Notes: generated by a model not told the origin, from the sequence alone. DNA of 64,000 nucleotides from Bacillota bacterium (GCA_023400055.1 JAEXFN010000017.1:124001-188000); one strand, 5' to 3'; counted from the stretch's first letter, positions 10,935 through 20,547 are shown. Numbers and translations are program-made.

Positions 10935-11843
10935 ATGATGAAGCGGGTGTTCCTGTTCGCGCTGTTGGCGGTGGTGATCGTTTCCTTGGCGGCGTTCCCC
11001 GGGCTTTGCGCCAAAAAAGTCGTTTTAGGCTATTCCGTGCAGGATCTCGGTAATCAGTATTGGGTAACTGTCGCCGACGGGATCAAGTCGCGCGCCAAGG
11101 AAGTCGGCGCCGATGTCGTAGTCCTGGATGCGCGCACCGATCCGAATAAACAGCTGTCGCAGATTGAGGACTTGCTCCAGAAAAAAGTGGATGTACTGTT
11201 GTTATCGCCGTGGGATCCCGATTCGGCCTCGACGGGCGTGAAGGCGGCCAATAAGAAGAAAACTCCGGTAATCGTCCTGGATGTGGGCGTCAGCAGCGGC
11301 AAAATTGAAACCTTCATCGTCTCCGATAACCTCAAGGGCGGCGAGATCGCCGGCGAGTATATCGCCAAGCTGATCGGGGGCAAAGGCAAAGTCGCTCATA
11401 TCCAATGCCAGCTTGGATACAAGATTCCCGCCTTGCGCGGCGAGGGTTTCACCAAAGTGATGAACAAAAACGGCATCGCCATCGTCGCCAAACAACCGGC
11501 CGATTCCCAGCGGAGCCTGGGGATGAATGTCATGCAAAATATTTTGCAGGCCCATCCCGATCTGAACGCGGTCTTCTGCGAAAACGACGAAATGGCGCTG
11601 GGAGCCATGGAAGCGATCAAGGCCGCCCGCAAACAGGATCAGATCAAGGTGCTCGGTTTCGACGGCACGGCGGATGCGATCAAGTCGATTCAAAATGGCG
11701 AACTGGCCGGCACGGTCGCCCAACAACCGTACGAGATGGGCCGCATGGGCGTCGATGCCGCGTTGAAGGTGTTGAAACACGTTAAATTGCCGGAAACGAC
11801 CTATGTGCCGGTGAAATTAATCACCAAGGAAAACGCCAAATAA
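10935..11843 (+). CDS. Sugar ABC transporter substrate-binding protein (RbsB-like)
   Basis: A 302-residue periplasmic binding protein of the ribose-binding type (Peripla_BP_4), with GYSVQDLGNQYWVTVADG near the N-terminus and the VLGFDGTADAIKSI motif in the C-terminal lobe. The first 26 residues form a signal peptide ending near LCA; no convincing lipobox is seen. The ATG at 10935 is chosen because GGGAGG lies eight bases upstream. The ligand is probably a pentose or 6-deoxyhexose in view of the downstream isomerase-like and RbsD proteins, but this is inference. Confidence 0.9.
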   Translation: MMKRVFLFALLAVVIVSLAAFPGLCAKKVVLGYSVQDLGNQYWVTVADGIKSRAKEVGADVVVLDARTDPNKQLSQIEDLLQKKVDVLLLSPWDPDSASTGVKAANKKKTPVIVLDVGVSSGKIETFIVSDNLKGGEIAGEYIAKLIGGKGKVAHIQCQLGYKIPALRGEGFTKVMNKNGIAIVAKQPADSQRSLGMNVMQNILQAHPDLNAVFCENDEMALGAMEAIKAARKQDQIKVLGFDGTADAIKSIQNGELAGTVAQQPYEMGRMGVDAALKVLKHVKLPETTYVPVKLITKENAK

Positions 11844-11883
11844 GGCGATCCAAAAGCGAAGGTCGGGTGTTCCAGAAGCTCAG

Positions 11884-11956
11884 AGAAGCATGGGATAAAG
11901 GCGTTCATTCTTTGGCGCGACGATTTTCAATTTGAAAGCGGTTAGCGCATGGCTGC
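11884..11956. repeat. Dispersed ~70-nt hairpin element, copy B
   Basis: The left end AGAAGCATGGGATAAAGG matches the reverse complement of the right ends of copies A and D; the right end (GCGCATGGCTGCT) is a diverged inverted copy. It is intergenic, between the binding-protein gene and the terminator at 11983. The centre shares GGCGCGA with copy D. Confidence 0.5.
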
Positions 11957-11982
11957 TGAGTTCTATATTCTATCAAAAACTT

Positions 11983-12006
11983 AGGGGGGAGGAACTCCCC
12001 CCTTTT
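11983..12006 (+). terminator. Terminator between the ABC genes and the isomerase-like gene
   Basis: AGGGGGGAG and CTCCCCCCT form a G/C-rich stem followed by TTTT. It ends the transporter unit or attenuates read-through to the downstream enzyme genes. Confidence 0.7.
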
Positions 12007-12131
12007 CCAAAGCTTTGATAACCCGGCCAATCAGCCGGAACGGATCGCGTCACGCGATTACTCAAAGCCGGCCAAAGGAGTCGCTCCGACGGCTCTTCGT
12101 CCGGCTTCCAATCAAAAAGGAGCGGCTAATC

Positions 12132-13517
12132 ATGAATCGTTATCAAACCATCCAACCGAAGATCGGCCTTCTGCCGGTCATCAAACCCAGAGAGTATTCC
12201 GCCAACATTCCCGATCTCGTCCAGGCGGCGAGCCGGGCGCTCAGCGCTGCGGGAGCCGTGGTCGTCCCGGTTCCGGTCGTGAGCGATGAAGCGGAAACCG
12301 TCGCGGCGGTCAAACAACTGGTGAGTCAGGAGGTGGACTTGGTCCTTTTTATGGTGGGGACCTGGCTCCTGGCCCCGCAGATCGTTTCGGCGGTCAATGA
12401 TCTGACGGTTCCCTTTACGATCTGGTCGTTGACCACCATCGCCAATTTTGCGCTCGGCGGCGCTACGGTAGTAAAATATACCTTGCAGGAGATGGGCATC
12501 CGCTTCGGTTTCATAGCGGGACTGCCCGATGAGACAGCGATCATCGAACGGATAGTGATCCGGGCCCGGGCCGCCGCTGTCGCCGCCCGGCTGCGCCACG
12601 CCAAGATCGGGGAGATCGGCGGCAAATCCATGGGCATGTATAATGCGACCATCGATGAGTTCTTCTGGAAAAGGGCCATCGGGGTCGACTTGCCTCATTA
12701 TGACACCTATCAGGTGATCAAACGGATGGATCGGGTCGATGCCGGGGAGGTCGAGCGGGAACTGGCGGCCGTCCAGGAGAAAGTCGGTAAGTTGGTGCGG
12801 GAGATTCCCGAGACTGGCGAATCCTTGCATGAAGACGATCTGCGGGTACAGATCCGCATCTATTTGGCCTTGCGTCAGCTGGCCGAGGAGGAACACCTGG
12901 ACGCGCTGGGGAACAAGTGCCAGCCGGAGCTGTCTTCCAGCGCCTGCGGGCTGGGCTGGGCCGCCTGTCTATCCCATTCGTTGCTGAACGACGAGGGCAT
13001 CATGTGTTCCTGCGAGGCGGATATGCCCTCGGCCATTACCATGTATCTGTTGAACCTGCTGTCCGGGCAGCCGGTATTCTTCGCCGACTTAAACTCGGTG
13101 GAACGGAGCATCCCGGCCGTCCGCTTCATCAACTGCGGCTCGGGGCCGTTGTCGATGGCCAAGTGCAAGGAGGAAACGGTGCTGTACCCGGTACCGGTGA
13201 TGGTGGGCTATCCGGGCACTTCCAAGGGAGCGACCACTTCGTTCACTCTGAAGCCCGGCGCGGTCACCGTGGCCAAACTGGGCGGCGGCAAAGGGACGGC
13301 GCGGATCCACTTCGCCACGGGCACGGTGCTCGACCGGACCACCGAACCCCGCGGGGAGTTTCCGGAGCGGTGGCCGCAGGCATTGATCAAGCTGAATGTC
13401 GATCTGGACCAATTCTTGGAGAAGGCCATCGGCCAACACTATCTGATCGTCTATGGCGACTGGACGCGCGAACTGACGGAGCTTTGCGCGATCTGGAACA
13501 TTCAGGTCGATCGCTGA
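12132..13517 (+). CDS. L-fucose isomerase-like protein (FucI C-terminal-domain family)
   Basis: A 461-residue protein of the L-fucose/L-arabinose isomerase-like family (COG2407 type). In FucI the metal is held by Glu, Asp and His; here the pattern CEADMPSAITMYLL, then QPVFFADLN and later RIHFATG gives a Glu, an Asp and a His in the expected order. It probably isomerises an aldose to a ketose in the cytoplasm, but the sugar is not determined. The start at 12132 is set by AAGGAG; the longer open frame upstream is rejected. It is followed 20 bases later by rbsD, forming an isomerase-mutarotase pair. Confidence 0.8.
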   Translation: MNRYQTIQPKIGLLPVIKPREYSANIPDLVQAASRALSAAGAVVVPVPVVSDEAETVAAVKQLVSQEVDLVLFMVGTWLLAPQIVSAVNDLTVPFTIWSLTTIANFALGGATVVKYTLQEMGIRFGFIAGLPDETAIIERIVIRARAAAVAARLRHAKIGEIGGKSMGMYNATIDEFFWKRAIGVDLPHYDTYQVIKRMDRVDAGEVERELAAVQEKVGKLVREIPETGESLHEDDLRVQIRIYLALRQLAEEEHLDALGNKCQPELSSSACGLGWAACLSHSLLNDEGIMCSCEADMPSAITMYLLNLLSGQPVFFADLNSVERSIPAVRFINCGSGPLSMAKCKEETVLYPVPVMVGYPGTSKGATTSFTLKPGAVTVAKLGGGKGTARIHFATGTVLDRTTEPRGEFPERWPQALIKLNVDLDQFLEKAIGQHYLIVYGDWTRELTELCAIWNIQVDR

Positions 13518-13537
13518 CAAAGGGGGATAAAAAAACA

Positions 13538-13957
13538 ATGAAACGGTCCGGATTGCTGAATCGCGATTTAAATGATGTCCTGGCAAGCATCGGGCATCTC
13601 GATACCTTATGCGTTTGCGACGCCGGCTTGCCGATCCCCGAGGATCGCCGGCGGGTGGACCTGGCGGTGGTGCGGAACATGCCGCGCTTCTTCCCGGTCC
13701 TGGAGGAGATACTGAAAGAATTCATCGTCGAGAAGGTCATCATCGCCGATGAGACCAGGCTCAACAGCCCCCGGGTGGTGGAGAGACTGGAAAAGCTGTT
13801 GCCCGGCATCGAGTTCCAGTTCGTTCCGCATCCCGAATTCAAGCAAATGACCAAAACCGCCAAGGGCGTGGTGCGCACCGGGGAGTTCACCTCTTTCTGC
13901 AACGTGATCCTGGTGGCGGGCGTAGATAAAGAGGCATGGGACGTCGCTGAGCTTTGA
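13538..13957 (+). CDS. rbsD: D-ribose pyranase / RbsD-FucU family sugar mutarotase
   Basis: A 139-residue RbsD/FucU family protein, close to the usual length of RbsD. It has the N-terminal KRSGLLNRDLNDVLASIGH, the CDAGLPIPE motif and the C-terminal RTGEFTSFCNVILVAGV. RbsD interconverts pyranose and furanose forms so that the kinase or isomerase receives the right form. AAAGGGGGAT precedes the ATG. It is the last gene of the first sugar operon and is followed by a strong terminator. An RbsD-like name fits the sequence better than FucU, though the isomerase neighbour is FucI-like. Confidence 0.85.
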   Translation: MKRSGLLNRDLNDVLASIGHLDTLCVCDAGLPIPEDRRRVDLAVVRNMPRFFPVLEEILKEFIVEKVIIADETRLNSPRVVERLEKLLPGIEFQFVPHPEFKQMTKTAKGVVRTGEFTSFCNVILVAGVDKEAWDVAEL

Positions 13958-14019
13958 GGCAGTGAAAAATTTGACGATATTTTCGATGGCGCTGAGCATA
14001 GCGCCGGGAATATGATATG

Positions 14020-14058
14020 GCCTCTCGTCTTCGGTCAAACCGAGGACGGGAGGCTTTT
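14020..14058 (+). terminator. Strong terminator after rbsD
   Basis: A 16-bp stem (GCCTCTCGTCTTCGGT with ACCGAGGACGGGAGGC, G-U pairs allowed) around a CAA loop, followed by TTTTG. Confidence 0.9.
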
Positions 14059-14176
14059 GTATTTATCCGGGCCTTATCTCCTTCCGGCCGGGGGAAACGA
14101 TTTGCGGCGCCGCTTCGCCGAACCCGTCGGTGAGCCGGGATGGGCGGCGAAGTCGTTTTGCCACGGCCCGGTCCCG

Positions 14177-14533
14177 CTTGCCGGAACCCCGGAATGGCTT
14201 CCCCGGACTTTGGGGAAGCAGCCCCGGGATTTGGCCTTGCTTTCCCAAAGCCCGGTCCGAGCGGGACAGCCCTTGGACAAGGAGGGAGGGGCTTCGAAAC
14301 AGCAGGTTCAGGGCTCGAGGAAGTAGGGATAGCCTTTGGGGAAGCTTGCCCAAACCTTGGGACAGATCGCCCAACGGTTGAGAATGTCTTCCCAAGGCTT
14401 GGGGAACCTGGCCCAGGGTTTGGGAATGCTTTCCCAACCCTTGGGCATCCTTTCCCGACCTTTGGGACAGTTTGCCCAAGCCTTGGGAGAGGTTGCCCAA
14501 AGGTCGGGCATGCTTTCCCAAGGCGCGGGCAGG
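14177..14533. repeat. 21-bp tandem array, class 1, 17 units
   Basis: Seventeen consecutive units of exactly 21 bp fit this span without slippage. The typical unit alternates CCCAA and TTGGG about half a period apart (for example CTTTCCCAACCCTTGGGCAT), giving two dyad centres per unit. It lies in the 989-base gap between the rbsD terminator and rhaB. Open frames run through it on both strands because the period is a multiple of three, but none has a convincing start or ribosome binding site. The first seven or so units are more degenerate than the last ten. A collinear copy is at 54076-54411. Bases 14534-14760 hold no other recognised feature. Confidence 0.85.
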
Positions 14534-14782
14534 GAAGGAACGGCGGATCCCCTCCGGGAATGAAAACCATATCTCACATGACAATGCCAATCCCGTGCGG
14601 GACGAACTTCGGGCCGCCTGAACGGAGCAGGGCAGAGCGAGACCGAGGAGCGGGGCAATATCATCATGGCAACGGCCTAATACTTTATTGTCCTTCCCGG
14701 CTTTAATCCATCCCGAATCGGTTACTGCATCCGGCGCTACCCTTGGATTAGGACCTACTGGAGAAAAAAATTATATTTTCCT

Positions 14783-14827
14783 GAAAATTATTTTCACTGG
14801 ATCAACTTTATGAAGGAGAATTTCTAC
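14783..14827. promoter_or_regulatory. Candidate operator module upstream of rhaB
   Basis: GAAAATTATTTTC at 14783 and TTTATGAAGGAGAATTTC at 14807 are 24 bases apart. The same two boxes with the same spacing lie upstream of the BMC operon (17493 and 17517), and a weaker version lies upstream of the lacI gene at 32097. The RpiR regulator encoded just downstream of rhaB is the natural candidate ligand-responsive binder. Confidence 0.5.
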
Positions 14828-14946
14828 ATGAGGTGAATTATTATACGGACTATCAATGATAATGCATCCTGACGGAGACTGGGCGGACGGTTTCGGGAAG
14901 AGCGTCCCGTTCAGGACCGCAATCGGAGCAATGGGGGTACAGCGCA

Positions 14947-16446
<1,500 letters not shown>

Positions 16447-16476
16447 ATGACGTTTGCCTTGAAGATGGAGGAACCG

Positions 16477-17349
16477 ATGATCGAATCGCAGCAAGTCCCA
16501 TCCCGAATTCCGGCCACCTTGTTGAAACTGCAGGGGATATACCCTTCGTTGCGGGCGGCGGAGAAACGGGCCGCCGACTATATCACCAAACACCCCGACG
16601 AAGTAGTGTATTCGTCCGTCACCGAAGTGGCCGAGCGCAGCAATACCAGCGAGGCGACGGTGGTCCGCATGTGCCAGCAGGCCGGCTACCGGGGCTTTCA
16701 GGAGATCAAGATCGCCATCGCCCAGGACCTGGTGGCGCCGCTGAAGAACATTCATGAGGATATCAGCGAGAATGACAATTCGCAGACGGTGATCCAGAAG
16801 GTCTTCGGCGCCAACATCCAGGCCCTGGAGAATACCAGCGCCATTCTGGACGTGGCCCAGTTGGACCAGGCCACCCAGGCGATCCTGGCCGCGAACATGA
16901 TTGCCGTCATCGGCGTGGGCACGTCGGGGCCGATCGCCCTGGATTGCCAATATAAACTGATGCGGATCGGCCTGCGCTGCCAGGCCTATGTCGACCCGCA
17001 CATTCAGTTGATGCTGGTTTCCCAGCTGAACCGGGACGATGTGGTCATCGGTATCTCCCATTCCGGCAGCTCCAAGGAGGTCGTCGAGGCATTGACCGGC
17101 GCGCAGAAGCTGGGGATTACCACCATCTGCATTACCGGTTACGCCAAATCGCCGATTACCAAGGTTTCCGACATCAGCCTGCACACTTCGTCCCAGGAAA
17201 CGCTCTACCGTTCGGAGGCGATGGCCTCCCGGGCGGCCCAGCTGACCATCACCGACGTTTTGCAGGTCAATGTCGCCTTGCGCATGAAAGAAAAGGCCCT
17301 GGCCCAGATCCACCAGACCGAGCAGCTGATGAATGTCAGGAAGTTCTAG
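16477..17349 (+). CDS. MurR/RpiR-family transcriptional regulator
   Basis: A 290-residue protein with an N-terminal RpiR helix-turn-helix domain (EKRAADYITKHPDEVVYSSV, SNTSEATVVRMCQQAGY) and a C-terminal SIS phosphosugar-binding domain (IAVIGVGTSG, DVVIGISHSGSSKEVV). SIS-type regulators sense phosphosugars, so a rhamnulose-phosphate-type inducer is plausible. The ATG at 16477 has GGAGG about five bases upstream and is preferred over the longer frame from 16447. It sits between rhaB and the BMC operon and is the best candidate regulator of both. Confidence 0.9.
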   Translation: MIESQQVPSRIPATLLKLQGIYPSLRAAEKRAADYITKHPDEVVYSSVTEVAERSNTSEATVVRMCQQAGYRGFQEIKIAIAQDLVAPLKNIHEDISENDNSQTVIQKVFGANIQALENTSAILDVAQLDQATQAILAANMIAVIGVGTSGPIALDCQYKLMRIGLRCQAYVDPHIQLMLVSQLNRDDVVIGISHSGSSKEVVEALTGAQKLGITTICITGYAKSPITKVSDISLHTSSQETLYRSEAMASRAAQLTITDVLQVNVALRMKEKALAQIHQTEQLMNVRKF

Positions 17350-17421
17350 GCGTCGCTTTCCCGACGACACAGGGGTTAAAGTATTTTCGTTTCAAACGGA
17401 ATCGCATAGGAATCGCTTGTC

Positions 17422-17447
17422 AAACCGACCGTAACCGGCCGGTTTTT
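17422..17447 (+). terminator. Terminator after the rpiR gene
   Basis: AAACCG...CGGTTT with an inner CCG/CGG pair, followed by TTTTTG; about 75 bases past the stop codon. Confidence 0.65.
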
Positions 17448-17492
17448 GCTTGCCCAGCTTGAAGAGATTTTCCATGATAATAAGAATTTGTA

Positions 17493-17536
17493 GAAAATTT
17501 TCACTATAAATTTATTTTTATGGAAGGAATTTTCCG
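17493..17536. promoter_or_regulatory. Candidate operator module upstream of the BMC operon
   Basis: GAAAATTTTCACT at 17493 and TTTATGGAAGGAATTTTCC at 17517 repeat the module found at 14783-14827 upstream of rhaB with identical 24-base spacing. The second box contains the inverted pair GGAA..TTCC. Confidence 0.5.
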
Positions 17537-17631
17537 ATGCGAATGGAATATTGTTTAATGTTAGGTAAAATGATGTTGAACATTCAATGTCAAACGCTGC
17601 CGGCCTTGAGCCGGAACTAGGGGGAATGGAC

Positions 17632-18414
17632 GTGATACCAGAGAGTCAGCTGCGCAAGGATATTGTGGAAGTGGGCCGCCGGATCTGGTTGCGCGGTTAT
17701 GTGGCCGCCAATGACGGCAACATCTCCGTCCGCATCGGACCGGACGAGTTTTTATGTACGCCGACGGGCGTGAGCAAAGGTTTCATGACGCCCGAGATGG
17801 TCATCAAAGTCAACGGGCGGGGCGAACGGATTAGCGGCACCCTCAAGCCGTCTACCGAGATCAAGCTGCATCTCGGAGTTTACCGGGACCGACCGGATGT
17901 CAACGCGGTGGTGCACGCCCATCCTCCGGTCAGCACCGCCTTCGCCGTGGCGGGCCTGCCGCTTTCCAAATGCACTTTGCCCGAGGTCATCATTTCGTTG
18001 GGCAATATTCCGCTCGCCCAATATGGCACGCCGTCCACCGAGGAGCTGCCGGCCGCCATCGCCAAATATGTGAAGGATCACGACGCGTTCTTGCTCGAGA
18101 ATCACGGCGCGCTGACGGTGGGGACGGATGTTTATAATGCTTATCACAAAATGGAGACGATGGAGCATTTCGCCACGATCAGCCTGGCGGCCCGGCAGTT
18201 GGGCGGGGAACAGGAGCTGCCGTCGCACCAGGTGAGCCGGTTGATAGAGATCCGCAACAAAATGGGCATCAAGGGAGCTCATCCCGGTTGTCAGGAGTGC
18301 GGCGCCTGCGGGATTACGCAAGGGCCGGCCACGGCCGGTGGGAAACTGGACGACGCGCAACTCACGCAGTTGATCACCGCGGTTGTGACGCAGGTGTTGC
18401 AGGAGAGCCGCTAA
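17632..18414 (+). CDS. BMC-associated class II aldolase (rhamnulose/fuculose 1-phosphate type) with C-terminal targeting tail
   Basis: A zinc-dependent class II aldolase of about 260 residues, cleaving a 6-deoxyketose 1-phosphate to dihydroxyacetone phosphate and lactaldehyde. TGVSKG, the acid STEIKLHL, the zinc motif VVHAHPP and ENHGALTVG are all present. Beyond the catalytic domain lies a Cys-rich GCQECGACG segment, a Gly/Pro linker and an amphipathic helix (DDAQLTQLITAVVTQVL) typical of BMC encapsulation peptides. The GTG at 17632 is chosen for its spacing from AGGGGG; an ATG at 17626 and one at 17587 are alternatives. First gene of the BMC operon. Rhamnulose versus fuculose phosphate cannot be decided from sequence alone; the rhaB neighbour favours the former. 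Confidence 0.85.
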   Translation: MIPESQLRKDIVEVGRRIWLRGYVAANDGNISVRIGPDEFLCTPTGVSKGFMTPEMVIKVNGRGERISGTLKPSTEIKLHLGVYRDRPDVNAVVHAHPPVSTAFAVAGLPLSKCTLPEVIISLGNIPLAQYGTPSTEELPAAIAKYVKDHDAFLLENHGALTVGTDVYNAYHKMETMEHFATISLAARQLGGEQELPSHQVSRLIEIRNKMGIKGAHPGCQECGACGITQGPATAGGKLDDAQLTQLITAVVTQVLQESR

Positions 18415-18543
18415 TTTGCTCCATGGGGTTTACACGACACTTTTAGATGAGTTGAAATAAATCTCTAATATTCTTTGCCATCCTTTAAAGCAGGGCTGGG
18501 AAAGGTTATCGAAGCATTCATTCAACTTATGAAGCAAGAAAAT

Positions 18544-18586
18544 ATGTTGCAATCATTGTGAATTGTTCAAAAATAGATTGCAACAT
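18544..18586 (+). promoter_or_regulatory. Intercistronic hairpin before the first shell gene
   Basis: ATGTTGCAATC and GATTGCAACAT form a perfect 11-bp inverted repeat around a 21-base centre, in the 206-base gap between the aldolase and shell genes. It lacks a following T-run, so a processing or stability element is more likely than a terminator. Confidence 0.5.
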
Positions 18587-18620
18587 CGACAGGTTCAGTG
18601 GAACAGAAAGGGATGAGGCC

Positions 18621-18878
18621 ATGGAAGAAGCATTGGGACTGATCGAAGTCAGAGGCTGGGCCGCGGCCATTGTCGCCGTCGATGCCGCCGCCAAAGCGGC
18701 CGGTGTTCGGCTGGTGGGAACGGAAGCCACCAAGGGCAGCGGCCAGATCGTAGTCAAACTGGCCGGGGATGTGGCGGCGGTCCGGGTGGGTATCGATGCG
18801 GCCGCGGCCGCGGTTCAGGAAGTAAGCAAAGTAGTGGCGGCTCACGTAATTCCCAGACCGGGCAGTGGGCTCAAATAA
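18621..18878 (+). CDS. BMC shell protein, hexameric single-domain (BMC-H), first copy
   Basis: An 85-residue single BMC-domain protein of the PduA/EutM/CcmK type: EALGLIEVRGWAAAIVAVDAAAKAA at the N-terminus, the pore-loop region KGSGQ, and HVIPRP near the end. Such proteins form hexamers that tile the facets of microcompartments, with central pores passing substrates. The ATG at 18621 is preferred over an upstream in-frame start because GGGATGAGG lies before it. It is the most divergent of the three BMC-H paralogues here, Ala-rich in its helices. Confidence 0.93.
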   Translation: MEEALGLIEVRGWAAAIVAVDAAAKAAGVRLVGTEATKGSGQIVVKLAGDVAAVRVGIDAAAAAVQEVSKVVAAHVIPRPGSGLK

Positions 18879-18893
18879 AAGGAGGCGTTTGCT

Positions 18894-19205
18894 GTGGCGG
18901 GTGAGGCATTGGGTTTGATTGAAACCAAAGGATTCGTGGCTGCGATCGAAGCCGCGGATGTCATGTTAAAGACGGCGCAAGTCAGCTTGAACGGTACGGA
19001 AAAGGTGGGTTCCGGCTTGATCTGCGTAATGGTCTCGGGCGATGTGGGAGCGGTCAAGGCGGCGGTCGAGGCCGGCAGCGCCGCGGCGTCCCGTTTGGGC
19101 GAACTGGTGGCGGCGCATGTGATCCCCAGACCGCATCCGGAAGTCGCCAAAATGACGCCGGACGCCAAAGCGGAAGCAGCCAAAAAAGCCAAAGGAGTTG
19201 ACTGA
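18894..19205 (+). CDS. BMC shell protein, hexameric (BMC-H), second copy
   Basis: A 103-residue BMC-H protein with GEALGLIETKGFVAAIEAADVM, the pore segment KVGSGL and HVIPRPHPEV, followed by a Lys/Ala-rich tail (residues 85-103) absent from the third copy. It starts with GTG behind AAAAGGAGG. It is nearly identical in its first 25 residues to the third copy (19208), which points to a tandem duplication. Sixteen bases separate it from the first copy. Confidence 0.93.
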   Translation: MAGEALGLIETKGFVAAIEAADVMLKTAQVSLNGTEKVGSGLICVMVSGDVGAVKAAVEAGSAAASRLGELVAAHVIPRPHPEVAKMTPDAKAEAAKKAKGVD

Positions 19206-19207
19206 AA

Positions 19208-19483
19208 TTGGGAGAAGCGTTGGGATTGATTGAGACCAAGGGTTTTGTCGCGGCCATCGAAGCGGCCGATGTGATGGTGAAAACGGCCAGTGTCGCGTTG
19301 GTGGGCACCGAGCGGATCGGTTCCGGCTTGATCACGGTGATGGTCCGGGGCGAGGTTGGCGCGGTTAAAGCGGCGGTCGAAGCCGGCGCCAATGCTGCGG
19401 GCCGTCTCGGCGATCTGGTGGCGTCGCATATCATTCCGCGGCCGCACAGTGATCTGCAGCAGATCCTGCCGGGTCTGAAATGA
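19208..19483 (+). CDS. BMC shell protein, hexameric (BMC-H), third copy
   Basis: A 91-residue BMC-H protein (GEALGLIETKGFVAAIEAADV, pore segment RIGSGL, HIIPRPHSDL). It starts with TTG, two bases after the stop of the second copy, with AAAGGAG inside the end of that gene, so translation is probably coupled. With the other two copies it would make up the facets of the shell. Confidence 0.92.
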   Translation: MGEALGLIETKGFVAAIEAADVMVKTASVALVGTERIGSGLITVMVRGEVGAVKAAVEAGANAAGRLGDLVASHIIPRPHSDLQQILPGLK

Positions 19484-19554
19484 GTCATAGCCGCTGTAAA
19501 GGTTGGGAATCGTTTACAACTTCTATCCGTCTCGGAAATTGTTTTAAAAATTCC

Positions 19555-19614
19555 GCTTTTATCGGTGGATTGATTCCGGCGAAAGCCGATCGGCTCGACT
19601 CCGCCGATAAAAGC
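19555..19614 (+). promoter_or_regulatory. Long intercistronic hairpin directly before pduL
   Basis: GCTTTTATCGGTGGA pairs with TCCGCCGATAAAAGC (15 bp, one G-U pair) around a 30-base centre that holds an inner GGC-GAAA-GCC loop. The 3' arm ends five bases before the pduL start codon, so folding would overlap its ribosome binding region. It may set the ratio of shell to enzyme synthesis. Confidence 0.6.
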
Positions 19615-19619
19615 TTAAG

Positions 19620-20276
19620 GTGGTGTCCAAAATCGACGAGCGAGAACTGATCGCCAAAGTTACCGAGCGGGTGATGGCAGTCTTGCAGCAGCAGCAGCCA
19701 TCCGATGGCCTGATTCCCGTCGGTATCTCGGTGCGCCATGTCCATATTACTCCCGCTGATTTAGAGCGGCTTTACGGACCGGGAGCCCAATTGACCAAGC
19801 TCCGCGATCTGCGCCAGCCGGGCGAGTTTGCCTCCAACCAAACGGTTACCTTGATCGGACCGCGGATGCGTCCCATCGAGAATGTCCGGATATTGGGACC
19901 CACCCGCTCCCACACGCAGGTGGAGGTTTCCAGGACCGACGCCATTGTTTTGGGGTTGAATCCGCCGGTGCGGCCCTCCGGCCAGATCACTGGCACTCCC
20001 GGGATCACTCTGGTGGGGCCGGCCGGAGTGGTCGTATTGAAAGAAGGCGTAATCTGTGCCAATCGCCATATTCACTTGAGCGAGGCCGACGTGGTCCGGT
20101 TCGGCGTGAAGCCGGATCAAGAGGTCGAAGTCGAGGTGGAAGGGGATAAGGCCCTGATCTTCGAGCACGTGCAGATCCGGGTGGGGAAATTCAACTTGGA
20201 GATGCACTTGGACACCGATGACGCCAATGCGGCCGGGATTAACTGCGGCGCCAAAGCGTGGTTGAGAAAGAGGTGA
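19620..20276 (+). CDS. pduL: Phosphate acyltransferase PduL (BMC type)
   Basis: A 218-residue PduL phosphotransacylase converting acyl-CoA to acyl-phosphate and free CoA inside microcompartments. Two similar halves carry the zinc-binding histidine motifs SVRHVHIT and NRHIHLS. The N-terminal 20 residues (IDERELIAKVTERVMAVLQQ) form an amphipathic helix of the encapsulation-peptide kind, followed by a linker. Start is GTG at 19620 or 19623; the ribosome binding site is weak and next to the hairpin at 19555-19614. With the aldehyde dehydrogenase and kinase it would make ATP and recycle CoA within the compartment. Confidence 0.93.
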   Translation: MVSKIDERELIAKVTERVMAVLQQQQPSDGLIPVGISVRHVHITPADLERLYGPGAQLTKLRDLRQPGEFASNQTVTLIGPRMRPIENVRILGPTRSHTQVEVSRTDAIVLGLNPPVRPSGQITGTPGITLVGPAGVVVLKEGVICANRHIHLSEADVVRFGVKPDQEVEVEVEGDKALIFEHVQIRVGKFNLEMHLDTDDANAAGINCGAKAWLRKR

Positions 20277-20280
20277 TCCC

Positions 20281-20547
20281 GTGCTGACCGGAAAAGTCGT
20301 CGGAAATATCGTTTCTACCCAAAAACACGCGCAATTGGTCGGTTACAAATTATTACTGGTCGATGTGTCGCCGGAAATGAAAAACGGCCGAGGCGGTTTA
20401 TTGGTAGCCGTCGACACCCAGGGTGCCGGGGCGGGCGAAACGGTTTTGATCACTACCGGAAGTTCCGCCCGTCTGGCGCTGCCGGACAACGGGGCGCCGG
20501 TTGACGCCGTGATTGTCGGGATTGTGGACCGGATAGAGAAGGGGTAG
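20281..20547 (+). CDS. BMC vertex protein, pentameric (EutN/CcmL family, BMC-P)
   Basis: An 88-residue EutN/CcmL-family protein with MLTGKVVGNIVSTQKHAQLVGYKLLLV reduced to its landmarks: GKVVGNIVSTQK, GYKLLLV, DTQGAGAGE and IVGIVD. BMC-P pentamers cap the vertices of the polyhedral shell. It starts with GTG four bases after pduL and ends seven bases before the aldehyde dehydrogenase gene. It is the only vertex protein gene in the window. Confidence 0.93.
   Translation: MLTGKVVGNIVSTQKHAQLVGYKLLLVDVSPEMKNGRGGLLVAVDTQGAGAGETVLITTGSSARLALPDNGAPVDAVIVGIVDRIEKG

Noticed and set aside
14063..14706. Several open frames on both strands through the class 1 array, with LGxLSQx-type heptads
   Set aside because: A 21-bp period without stop codons opens many frames at once. 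None has a good start or ribosome binding site, and both strands are equally open. Heptad similarity to the class 2 array frames was noted but is explained by the shared 21-bp register.
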